Part shown: one piece after another, positions 34,729 through 44,999 of the stretch | Layout: each line of letters opens with the position of its first letter | Numbering within the stretch: position 1 is the first letter of the stretch | The notes under the pieces: generated by a model | What the model was told of the DNA's origin: nothing | Database searches by the model: none | What the model saw: the letters and a program-made list of their open reading frames with translations, nothing else | Source: Chaunax sp. Z400 | Lineage: Eukaryota > Chordata > Actinopteri > Lophiiformes > Chaunacidae | Reading direction: 5' to 3' | DNA length: 64,000 nt | Assembly (NCBI GenBank): GCA_037577475.1 | Contig: CM075188.1 | Location: 8,988,001 to 9,052,000 of the forward strand | Translations under genes and position numbers: made by a program

Positions 34729-37700
34729 CTGTAAGCGCAAACAAAAAATTATTGAATGTTCATCATTATCTCGAGGAATATATTTTATTTTATTTTTTCC
34801 TGAGATAATCATGTTCATATACCCGATAAAGGAAGTAACCTCTGCTCTGCATTCCCCCAGGTCCCTGGATTTCAGCCTGTAAAGACACAAAAAGCAGCAA
34901 GGCTAACTTGATAGAAGAATGCCTTTATGTCTTATTTGCCATTTTATCCCAAATCTTACACCGACCAGAGCCCTCACAACAGCTTTCAGTCAGACATTCA
35001 CATCTGGATTTTCCAAAACAAACTCTCCTCATTTTACACCCATAATTCCTCTGCATCCACTTTGTGAATGTCAGCGCTTGATGGCAACGAGGGGTAAGAT
35101 CAGGTGTAACCTGCACTAATTTTAGACCGTAATTACTCTCAGCTTGGGAAAGAACAGCTAATGTAGACTGAGTTCGTACAGAGAGTTAGGAGAGCTGCCC
35201 GATATTAGCCAGCATTGACATGTAAGCTCAGGAAGCCATAGAGATACGTTAACATCAACTCCAGAATGAAGCACACACAATTCAACATCAACACAAACAT
35301 ACAAAACTATAATGCATTTTCTATTCATCTGGTTCTCTACATTTTCAACAAGGATCCTATTATTGTTGAGATGTCTGATTACACTGTGAACAGAAGTCAG
35401 ACAAAATAAGATTTCATGTCAGTCATCACACTGATTGGATACATATGTTTGTATGCTAAAAAAACAAAGTATTTGCTTTCAATGTCTTTGCTTCATACAT
35501 CAGTGGCTGTGAGGTCATTTTGAAAGCAAACAGCAAAAAAAAAAATGGAGAGTGAAAGGAGAGCTGACATGCGTGGTACATACGCGCATTGAGAGTCCTT
35601 TCTCTCGTCTGGTATGGAGTTGAGAAACTAGATGCAGGAGAGGGTGCGAAACAGGGTTCTGACAAACACACAGACAGAGCCAGACATACAAACATGAAAA
35701 ACATCTCCAACGTACAGGAAGGAACAGACTATGGCTTCCTCAGAGGCTCAAAGCCATAAAAGAACAAGTCACACAGGAAGACAGATTTAATAAAAATGCT
35801 TCCCAGGTGCAGCATTTCTTTATGGCAGCCTCAGCATTGCACTCTTGATTATTCACATATATGGAAGAGCAGGAGGAAAAAATATTTCCATATTTCATAA
35901 GAGAAATATGGTTTGTTGTGACATGTGAATCTGCCTCCTGGGATGTTACATGTTGAGAATTAATGCACACAAATTAAAGTGAATACAATGTATGTATGTA
36001 ATGACTTATTACATGACTTATTGTGCACCGAGTTTGGTGTTAGACAATGTAAACGTTTCACTTTCATCACAGCTGCAAAGGAACGTCTCTCTGCGTCGTC
36101 TTTGAATTTGTATCTTTATTTTTACTTTATTTTTTATTTTACTTTGATTTAACAGGAAGTCTCGTTGAGATTAAAAATCTCTTTTACAAGAGAGACCTGG
36201 CCAAGGTAGCAAACAAATCACACATATTGAAATGCAACAATTACTACACAACATTCAACATTGATTATTCATACATAGTGGCCTCTGAAGAAAAAACATG
36301 CACGTCTCCATCACCACCTTCTTCATGATGCCTTTAAACTTGTCAGTTGATACAAGTGTTCTACTATCTACTAAATGAGAAGAAATATTTTGTACTTTCA
36401 GCTCACACATTAAAAAAAAGATCATATTTAATTATCATATATTATATTCATATATTATATTTTTGTATTAGTATTAATATCATGCTTTTGCAACTTTTTT
36501 TTTTCTTTTGATTGATTTTTTGTGCAGTCCATCATAAATGTCAAGGGGAAAACACATTCTCATGCAACTAAGAAATCAGGCTATAGGACCATGCTGTTGC
36601 TTTCCTGCACAAACTGGCTCTCATTTAGGAGAAAATGCATTTGACATGCAGAAGACACAACAAAATATGAGCATAAGAGGGCTGTGTAAGTGTACATATC
36701 CCCGCCTCAGCATTTGTGCACCTGCATGTATTTTGGTTTGGGGAATGATGGGTGATAATTTACTACACAATTGATTGGACAATTTGTTTGTCAAGTACAC
36801 GCTTAGGCCCCCAAAAAATGCAGGTCACATATAGTTAAAAAACAATATGAGATGCTTTCTTAGGCTAAACAACATACTGTAATCGAGTAGATTTGTCTTT
36901 TTAACTTAGTTTCCGCCCTGTGACAAAACAGAACATTGTGGTCTGGAGTAATGACAAAACAATTAAACAACCACACACACATACTCTAACAGGTACTTGG
37001 ACAAACAAACAATCCAGCACAATCTGTTATTAAGTTTATTAGATCATGTTTTATTAGGTCATGTTTCTGTGGGTCGAATTTAACCGTTTTACAGAAAGAA
37101 AGAAAAAGTTGTACTTACCCTTTTGCTTTTTTCTCGCAGTTTCAGCTCCTGAGAAGACAAGAAAACAGGTCTTTTAGATTGTGTTGCTCTCTAGATCTTT
37201 GTCAGGTACAGCTCTACTCACAAAAACACAAAAACATCCTCACCATGACATTTCTCATGAGATATTCAAAAAGAGATTATGAAGTATCAGGTACCTTTGA
37301 CTTTTGAACGAGCATCAAGACACAGAGGTCTCCTAAGACATCAGATGCCTAAAATATCAGTGAACAGCGGTTAAGTATAATAATAAATGTGCAGATTAAC
37401 TTTCAATATGTGTGGAAAAATGAAAGGAGAAGCAACACAGAATCGCAGCTCACTCACCCCGAACTTCAGGTCTTCAGAGAGGTAGGATGAGCACACAGCG
37501 TCTAACTGTGGAGCATCACAGAGGAAGATGAAGAAGTACACAGACAGGAAGGATGAAGAAGAAAGAAAGAATAAAACAGCGCTGCATACCTGGCTTAATA
37601 GCTGCAGCTGATCTGTTGTGGCTTGCTGAAGGCTTGCACCTTTTGTTCCATACAACAACACAGAAATATGCAATTATGATCAAATACAGGGATACGTCCC

Positions 37701-38082
37701 AAAACATGCATGTGACAGCAAGAGTATTCTTTAGTGACAGCACAGTGATAAAGCGTGATGAGAGTGTAGAAGCTGCAGGTCATCAGCATTCTTATGTAAC
37801 TGTTATGTTTTCACTCTGCTTCAACATGACTGCACTTGGAGGACAATTAGCAAGGTAAAAGCTTTAATGTAGAACATGGAGGCAGTCATTGTTTGACATG
37901 TTAATTGAAGACTGCTGCCTTGTGGATATCTGCTTTTTTTAAGAATTTTAAAGCATACAGATTATATCCTACATTTTTACAAATAAAATATGTCAGCAGT
38001 ACAGCATCACGATGTGTTAAGTGCTGGTTAACCCATCATCTCAGTCATTTGTGACTTAAAGTCAGATACATCGAGTCAGAGG

Positions 38083-38119
<37 letters not shown>

Positions 38120-38479
38120 CATCTATCTACGATCTGGAAATCTGGAAAATCCCTGCATAAGGAAGGAGAACCATTCTAACATTTTTATCAAAAATAATGT
38201 AGTTGATACAGAGGATCAACTAATAATGATAATATATTTTTATGACAGATAGATGGATAGATAGATAAACTTGATCCTATGAGTTATGTTTTCCAAAAAG
38301 CTGACAATAAAACAAATAAAGTCTGACTTACTGCTGCAGACTGGGATGGTGAGGATGAGCAGAGCTGCGACGGTGATGCTGGCCGTGCTGAGTGGAGTCA
38401 CTGCCCCGCTGCTGAGGATGTGCAGGCTGCTGGCGGCTCCCCGCGGCGCGGGCCGACTGTGGCTCTGGAAGGTCCTCAT
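34693..38479 (-). CDS. nmu: nmu: neuromedin U precursor, seven coding exons
   Basis: Neuromedin U is a secreted, C-terminally amidated peptide acting on NMUR1 and NMUR2 receptors. Exons: 38332-38479, 37590-37639, 37458-37505, 37295-37348, 37119-37148, 34823-34876, 34693-34728, in phase, 420 nt including stop (139 residues as joined). The protein has an N-terminal signal peptide, DAVCSSYLSED and ASDVLGDLCVLMLVQKSK (matching human DDTCSSFLSID and ASNALEELCFMIM), a KSKR cleavage site, then SRGYFLYR joined to PRNGRRSSENE. GRR supplies the amide-donor Gly and dibasic site. Human NMU has two more exons between KR and the hormone (NMURP region); none was found in the 1970-nt intron 34877-37118. They may be missed, or absent here. 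Confidence 0.9.
34823..34876 (-). CDS. nmu: nmu penultimate exon: hormone N-terminal part and FLYR
   Basis: This phase-0, 18-codon exon equals the mammalian exon EEFQ...SRGYFLFR in length and position. It reads AEIQGPGGMQSRGYFLYR between acceptor GTGTCTTTACAG and donor GTATATG. Tyr replaces the second Phe of the mammalian FLFRPRN core. Confidence 0.93.
36120..36260. repeat. Dispersed teleost repeat in the nmu intron
   Basis: The phrases 'aagtctcgttgagattaaaa', 'atctcttttacaagagagac' and 'ctggccaaggtagcaaac' belong to a common fish repeat. A more diverged relative with 'ccattgagactggagtctca' lies at 55790-55900. Confidence 0.55.
38083..38131. repeat. (TATC)n microsatellite
   Basis: About 12 CTAT units with a terminal CCAT variant, in nmu intron 1. 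A short run of the opposite sense (gatagatggatagatagata) lies at about 38247-38266. Confidence 0.95.
38332..38479 (-). CDS. nmu: nmu exon 1: signal peptide
   Basis: The ATG opens MRTFQSHSRPAPRGAASS and leads to the hydrophobic stretch ASITVAALLILTIPVCSS, a plausible signal peptide with cleavage near the Cys-Ser-Ser. The donor GTAAGTCAG splits the following Ser codon, and exon 2 begins ASLQQATTDQ. The long polar N-terminal lead before the hydrophobic core also occurs in mammalian NMU. A CT/GA dinucleotide run lies just upstream of the ATG (38479-38500). Confidence 0.85.
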
Positions 38480-38561
38480 CTCTCTCTCTCTCTCTCTCTT
38501 GCCGGTCTTTCTTGTCTTTTTTGGTTCGCTTGACTTCTTGCTCTTCTGGGAGTTTTCGCTC

Positions 38562-38569
38562 TCACGTCA
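38562..38569 (-). promoter_or_regulatory. CRE-like motif upstream of nmu
   Basis: TGACGTGA on the minus strand differs from the palindromic cAMP-response element by one base. It lies 83 nt upstream of the nmu ATG. A half site (TGACGCA) occurs near 38613. Whether it lies in the promoter or in the 5' UTR depends on an unmapped start site. Confidence 0.3.
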
Positions 38570-38719
38570 GAGAAATATGAAGGCTCGTGTCACACACACA
38601 CGACACTTGACTGCGTCAGTATGCGCGCGTGAAAAGTTGTGCGATTCGATCAACAGGTTGGCTGAACGACGCTTCGGGGGAGGTTTGAGCCGTCATGAAG
38701 TGATGTGAATCCAAGGACA

Positions 38720-39130
38720 GGTCGAAGGAAAACGTTGTGACGTTGTATCGTCACTCTGATTTAAACAAAGTCCATATTTTATTAGACATTGAGGATTCAA
38801 TAATAACAAAATAAGTAGAGTATCTTAAAAATTAATTTTAAAAAAAGTAAATGTCTGATAAAACACAGTACAAAACAAATGAATCTGACATGTTAGAAAG
38901 TGTAGCTGTAATATGAAGAAATTCACTTATCATTATTGGATTTTTTTTTTTACCTGACAAATATTACATAACCATTATAAATTAAACTTTGCTTGAGTAT
39001 CATACATTTTTGATGTCTTAAGACTCTAGTCTCATTGGGTGAAGGCTATTTTCATTTTGTTGATAATGACATCTTAAGGAAGATTTTTTTTTTTATCTGT
39101 GAAGCACAAAAAAACATCACCCTTTATATA
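38720..39130. other. nmu upstream flank, nothing recognised
   Basis: AT-rich sequence with A and T runs and no coding or repeat signal I can name. Confidence 0.4.
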
Positions 39131-39139
39131 GTTGATGTA

Positions 39140-39610
39140 CAGATGGGTAACAAAAAAACCACAAACAAAACATCAAATATGGGTGTTGGACCACCATGTG
39201 CTACCAGAACAGCTAAAATGCACCTTGACATTGATTTCACAATTTTCTGGAAGTCTAATGGAGGAAGGATATTTCTTCAGTTCGATTAGAATAGGATTTA
39301 CATAATTTTCATACTAATTAATCCATTCAGTGATCACTTGTGCACTGTGGATAAAGGTCATTATCCTGCAGGAGATCCCTTTCCTCAGTATAGAGGTTTT
39401 TCATTATAGGATAAAAGAGATTTGATTTGCAGTGACCTTTACCTCAAACGGGACAAGTGATCCCAAGAAGCCTCCCAAGAGCATAACGGAGCCACCAGAT
39501 TCCCACACTTTATGGGTCAAGCATTAAGGCCACATATGGACTCACACACTTGTTAAGAATAAGGCGAAGGATGAGTCACCTGACCGTTTCACTTTTCGCT
39601 CTCTCTCTGT
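39140..39610 (-). pseudogene. Tc1/mariner-type transposase fossil
   Basis: On the minus strand, from high to low coordinates, the sequence passes through pieces aligned with fish Tc1-like transposases: a GDSSFALF-like piece in place of SDESSF, ESGGSVMLLGGFLG in place of GGSVMLWGAF, PFEVKVTANQ, and near the end KSMSRCILAVLVAHGGPTP, which fits the usual C terminus (SMPRCIEAVLVARGGPTP). Stop codons and frame changes interrupt it, and the DDE catalytic set is not intact. The inverted terminal repeats were not found. Confidence 0.65.
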
Positions 39611-40029
39611 AGAACAGTGTCCATGGTTTTTTGCACCACTGAACTCTAAAATGTACATCCATCTTTGTAATGAGGGGTACATGCACTGCAACCCTAACAT
39701 CCCTCTCTATGTAATTGTCGACTGACTGTTTTTGCTGACACAATCTGATCATGTCTGCCATTGACACTTACAGGCATGGAAGAGTTGCCATGCAAGCATC
39801 ACACCGGTCAAATATGTGCTGTTGACCGCAATATTCAAACTCTTTATTGATATTTTTCCCATGAACTTATACAGATATCACTTAAAATCACCATTCCTAT
39901 AAAATCACTAGTCAGTTCAGTGTTTGTGAGTAAAGCTACCATCTGAGTCCAAACAATATACCCTCTTTCAATCGCACTTACATCTTTTCCTCATGTCATT
40001 TTGATCAAAATCAGAATCAACATGGTCTG

Positions 40030-40240
40030 CTCAACATTTGTATCCCCCCGCAACAAAAAAAATGTCAGGGGGGAAATAGTCATCAGCATGTCCGTCTGTC
40101 CATTCGAAATAATTCTTTGTCCAGAGCATATCTTGCAAACTATACATAACTAAGTTCAACAAACTTGCATACAAATCAACCGTAATAGGTAGTTGTGCCT
40201 TTTCATTTTATTTATCTTTTTACAGATCTTACCTTTTTGA
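40030..40240 (+). repeat. Dispersed teleost repeat fragment
   Basis: 'catgtccgtctgtccattcg', 'ttgtccagagcatatcttgc' and 'gtagttgtgccttttcattt' mark a frequent fish repeat of unknown coding origin. It is decayed and partial here. Confidence 0.4.
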
Positions 40241-40909
40241 GTTTTCCAAGGAAAGATGACTTTTAAGGTGACTCAGAGTGTTGGTCATCTTCTCCATAGC
40301 ATACAACGTATATGCAAAACAATGTCATATACTGACACAGCTGTTGTATAATTTGTGGTGGGGGTCTTGTTATACATGCAACAGAGCAAGATGGGATTTT
40401 AATTGCTTGATTGTACCACACATTGCAGGAATATGTGGAAACATCTGAATGTTTTGTTTCACCACTCATTTATTCAGGGTTTCCTGTCTATAATAGTTAA
40501 CCTTTTCAATAAATGGGGTCCCCTGTGGACATATTAGAGCCCAGTGTTATGTTTCAAATAAATTCCTTCTCATCATGTGTACTTCTTTTGATTACTTAAG
40601 TTTTCTGTCCCTAAACATCTTAAAATGAATGAAAACATTGAAAAGGTCAAATAGAATTATTTGTGAAATTGTCAAAATGGGTCCAAAAGTGAGAGCTCAG
40701 GGTCAGTGGGAGACAGCGATGATGTTTAAACTTAATGTGGTATGTCTTACAGAATTAATATTTTCCTTCCTATTTTCCTGTCTGGGCTGTTGGTGTTTGC
40801 CCACATTCAGTTAGGAATACTCGACGGATACAAAAATATGTTATAATTTCACAACTGTTGGTCTCTTCGATGTCATAAACCTTGTTTTCTTCATATCAAT
40901 TATTTACAC

Positions 40910-41015
40910 AGGATCCCAACCACCCAGATAATGGCCTTCTCTTCCTGCTGAAGTCAGGAAGAAGGTATTACCAGCACTGAGAGGCTAACGAAAGCTTCGT
41001 CCTTCATGACCAACC
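40910..41015 (+). mobile_element. Short LINE C-terminal fragment
   Basis: The plus strand reads DPNHPDNGLFSLLKSGRRY, which matches the 'DP-HP...LF-LLPSGRRYR' tail typical of fish LINE proteins. Nothing else of the element is recognisable around it. It may belong to the same family as 29120-29470. Confidence 0.5.
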
Positions 41016-41587
41016 ACCCCACCCCCAGCCCCATATATTTATTCATTAATCAGCATTCCTATTCTATTTAATTAAAACTTCCTAATGCACAAATGTTCGG
41101 GATTACATTTCACCACGATTGGACATTGATTGGTTGATTTGTTTTTAGCACGTTGTAAAATGTAAAGCAGGCTTTAATGCACATCTGCTATGTACTACAA
41201 TTGTGAAGTTATGTTAAGTTTGTGTATGTCTGAGGGAGCTATGGTTTGTTTTGTTGTGTTACTTTATATCGTAATGCATGGATGTAATTTCAGGTACTCT
41301 CATTGGTGAAAGTTCTGTACTGTATTCAGTGGGCCAATTTTACAATAACAAGGATAGCAGCTATTTATCTTGAAAGGCAATGCTGACACAGACACGCGCA
41401 CACGTAAAATAATTTCTATCATTTGGTAATGTACTCTGGCCCTGTTTTGTTGATGTTGTAATGGTAAGTGAATTTGAGGACAGCAACCTTGCAAAATGTA
41501 ACCCTCTGGAAATAAACTTCTCCAGAATCAACATTTCATTATATTTTATTAAGTGCACACTTCCTTCTGTTTGCTGTTCGTCTCTTT

Positions 41588-41625
41588 GTTCTGTGTGTGT
41601 GTATGTGTGTGTGTGTGTGTGTGTT
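41588..41625. repeat. Short (TG)n microsatellite
   Basis: About 17 TG units with one TATG interruption; intergenic. Confidence 0.9.
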
Positions 41626-42594
41626 TGTATGAGGCATAGAGTCAGTGCAGGGGAACGTGGGTTACCAGGGGAAAATGTGGAGTTTTCTGATGCCATCGTG
41701 TTCACCTTGATTTAAATCAAATTCAACTTGTGCACTGTTGTCTTAGTTGCTTCTGGAATTATTGTTAAGGATCTGTAAAAGAAGTGTGGTGAGGGACATG
41801 GTCCTTCTTCTTAATCTTTAGGAGGGTTTTGACAGAAAAAGTCTGAGAGGCAATGGGCTTGAGGCTGAATTTAAACTTTAAAGTAACCCTGGGAAATAGC
41901 TCCGGTTTACCAAAAGGAACTAAATTATGTGATTTGTATTTTGTGTCTTAACTAATATGCAGAAGGTTTAAAAACAGGAATTAAATCAGGGTTAGTGATA
42001 ATTTAAGTCTTTGGTGTCAGAAAGTCTTTGGGGCTTAGAGTCTTAGGGAGATTGAGATCGAAGGACATCTGTCCAGCAAGATATACTGTATATCCCCTCT
42101 TGGAGTCCAGACACTGGTGGTGGTGGCTGATGACCCCAGTGAAGCTGATAAATGATGAAGGTGGTGAATCTTTGAAGACTGGGCGGTGTTGGGGAGGTGG
42201 AGGGTGTGCAAAACAGCAGCATGAAAGAATTAGAGGAATGGAGAGAGTCACATTTAAAAAGACAGCAGCAACATGAAGGTGTGTCGCTGTGCTATTGGAT
42301 AGATGTGACCGGCTGATGAGAACAGCTGATATCACAACTGTGACAGCAGGAAAATAAGATTGAGCATGTGTGAGAGGTGTGAATGACAGAATGGCATGAG
42401 AGATAAAGTCTAGGCTGAGTGTGCAAAGGTTTAGTCTTCCTTATGCTAGACCTTCATTTCAATATTGTGATCATTACAAAATATTTCCAATACCACATAA
42501 GCTTCACAAAGCTTGAATAGAAGGCAGAGATCAATATGGATGTGGCCTCCTGTGAGCAGTGTGAAAACAGGATCTACTTTACAGAACAATCTCT

Positions 42595-42840
42595 CAAACT
42601 AGACAGTTGAGTGATTACCTCCACTGAGGCCAAACAATCCTACACATCACGATGTAAATTTCCCTGAAAAATGAGGGAAATGTCAAAAAATGCCCGATGT
42701 CCCGATCTGCTCCAAAATGTTCTGTGTTCTTGCTTGGTCCATGCCACGCTTCCTCACAACGGTTTGTGTTTATTCGTTCAGTTCATTCACATTTTTCCGT
42801 AATACCGCCAACAGTCAATCAAACAAACTAACAAACAGTA
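42595..42840 (-). repeat. Dispersed teleost repeat, decayed copy
   Basis: Read on either strand it carries the phrases 'gattacctccactgaggcca', 'aaatgcccgatgtcccgatc' and 'tgcttggtccatgccacgct', which fit the family at 15480-15690 in opposite orientation. No coding content. Confidence 0.5.
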
Positions 42841-43194
42841 AAATAAAAATTGTCTCTTGGTTTTCAGCTCTGGATGATTTGGCAACACCGTAAAAGTTTT
42901 TTTAATATATATATATATATATTTCTTCATATTTTGCCTAAAGTTTCAAGAGATGTTATTAAATAATTTGCCAGAGAGCAGAAGAAAAAAAAAGTGGTCC
43001 TGGCCTTGACTGAATGATGATGAACTCAGTGTTGTCAAATTGTCTTAATTTTGTTATACTTTTAAAAGTAGCACTGTGGTACAGGTTCAAATCCACCTCA
43101 AGATTGTGGACTGTTGTGTGTGCTGTTTAAAAATGATTGGTCTAAGATCAAGTTATAAATTCTTACAGTTCGATAAATAAAATATTCATTCTAC

Positions 43195-43310
<116 letters not shown>

Positions 43311-43972
43311 ATATATTTTATGAGCAAAAATGCTCATAAAAAGCATTTTTGTCTAGTTTTAAGGCCCATCACAGTTTTTCAGTGTGTAGACTGTTATGCT
43401 ACTATACAATTCTAGCCAAGCAGAATTGGCTCACCTCATTGGCAGTTTTTTATTTACTCAAAACAAGACAATGTGATTATATTTAAGAATATTTGGCTTC
43501 TTTCTGTGGGGCTGTTTTTGCCGTGTATCCAGTAAGCCTCATTGAGAAAAACAGTACATCTGAATTCCACCTAAATAATACAATAAAAACAGCGGATCTG
43601 TGGTACATCTTAGCGAAGTAATAAAAATAATTATTAAAATAAGCTCGATACTTTTCAAACTCCATGGTCTAAAAATGTTTGGTTGTCATAGAATACGTAT
43701 AAATGTGGGAAAGGAAGAGGCCAAAGAAACAAAGGAAACAGAGGAGAAAGAAAAGACTGAGAAAGAGGAAAAGGAAAGGGAGGAGAAAGCAAACTCAGAG
43801 AAAGATATGGAGGACAAACAAAATGAGATGGATATGGACATTAAAACCAGGCAAGAAAAATAAATGAACGATAAAAGAGAAAAAAATCAAAGACGTCAGA
43901 GAAGAGAAAGAGAAAGCCAGGGGTGAAACCTGAAAACCAGGAGAAACCTGCTGTCTACCTTCCTACATCCTA

Positions 43973-43984
43973 CCCCCCCCCCCC

Positions 43985-44018
<34 letters not shown>
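43973..44018. repeat. Poly-C followed by (CA)n
   Basis: A run of about 15 C passes directly into about 15 CA units. The compound structure suggests slippage from a C-rich seed. Confidence 0.95.
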
Positions 44019-44019
<1 letters not shown>

Positions 44020-44414
44020 CCTCAACCCCACCCACCACTCATTCCTCAACCTATGACTGTATATATTGTATTGTATTTAAATGTATTGAGTATAATATGT
44101 AATAAATGCTGTGAAAGTGTTGAAATGAATCACATCTGCTTGTCTGTGCCTTTCTGAGTGTCTATAATTTTAATATGATGTTATTAAATGATACAGACTC
44201 CAAGCTTCTAATCAAGTACTTCAGTATTACCTGGTTTTGAGGAACAGACCCAAAGTAATAAAGCTCTCTTCCGATCTTTATGTCACTTGTGCAGCAAGTA
44301 TCTCTGCTACTCATGTCTGGGGTCTCTCAGTGATCACGGCCCAGACGACGTTTTCCACAACAGGCTATAATTTATACAACTTATAAATTAAACACTGTTC
44401 AACCTCCACATTGT

Positions 44415-44910
44415 CATAGCTTTTCAGCTGCACCGAGTGTCTGTCTCCAGCAGCAGATTTCTCAGTCTCAATCTGTTATGTTTCAGCAAAAATGTTGAGG
44501 ACTCAAAGTGCAGAGAGCAGGCAGAAACAAGAAGGAGGCAGTTCAATGGTTTAATAGTAAAAAATACCAACAAGAAGGCAAACAGAGTCCAAAAAACAAG
44601 ACGCAGAGCCAAAGTCCATTAAACAAGAAAAGATTCCAGACATGTCAAATAAACTAAACAATCCAAAAATTCAAAGGAATAATGCAAAATCCAAATATTG
44701 AGCAAACGTTGAATACAAAGAAACAAAGGAAACACACAGACTAAATATTGATAAAGACAAACACAGAACATGAAACCGAGACAGAGGGAATGCAAGGGCA
44801 AAAATACAAAAGAAAGGTAATAACAGGAATTATAAACACACGGAGAAAATAAACTTTTCAAAATAAAACAGGAAATGGCAGCCAAAATACAGAACCATGA
44901 CATAATCACT
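44415..44910. repeat. Probable dispersed repeat, A-rich
   Basis: 'gttcaatggtttaatagtaa' and repeated 'ccaaaaaacaagacgcag'-type phrases match the style of an element also seen in part at 48290-48470 ('agagatttaataattaaaaa', 'caataaacagtccagtgtca'). No frame is conserved. The class is not determined. Confidence 0.35.
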
Positions 44911-44999
44911 CTTCACAGATCCTGCATGCTACTGCAGATACAGTAAGGGGGAGAGAGGAATCAACACAATACAGTACAACACAAAACACAAAATAAATA

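Noticed and set aside
34925..35116. Cys-rich minus-strand frame in the nmu intron (KMRRVCFGKSRC), considered as a missing nmu exon
   Set aside because: Similarity to the RRMKRFRVD region is superficial, and no acceptor and donor pair gives the expected phase.
35456..35710. Minus-strand frame starting with a hydrophobic stretch in the nmu intron
   Set aside because: No splice context and no match to the NMU precursor; it is probably random.
38083..38131. Tetranucleotide repeat considered as a CRISPR-like array
   Set aside because: Uniform 4-nt units without spacers; a plain microsatellite in a vertebrate genome.
43060..43105. B-box-like 'ggttcaaatcc' suggesting a tRNA or tRNA-derived SINE
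   Set aside because: No A-box or cloverleaf could be built around it.
43600..43863. Plus-strand frame of 87 codons rich in Glu and Lys, followed by an AATAAA near 44101
   Set aside because: It is a purine-rich low-complexity run; only Glu/Lys repetition is visible, with no domain, conserved start or splice context.
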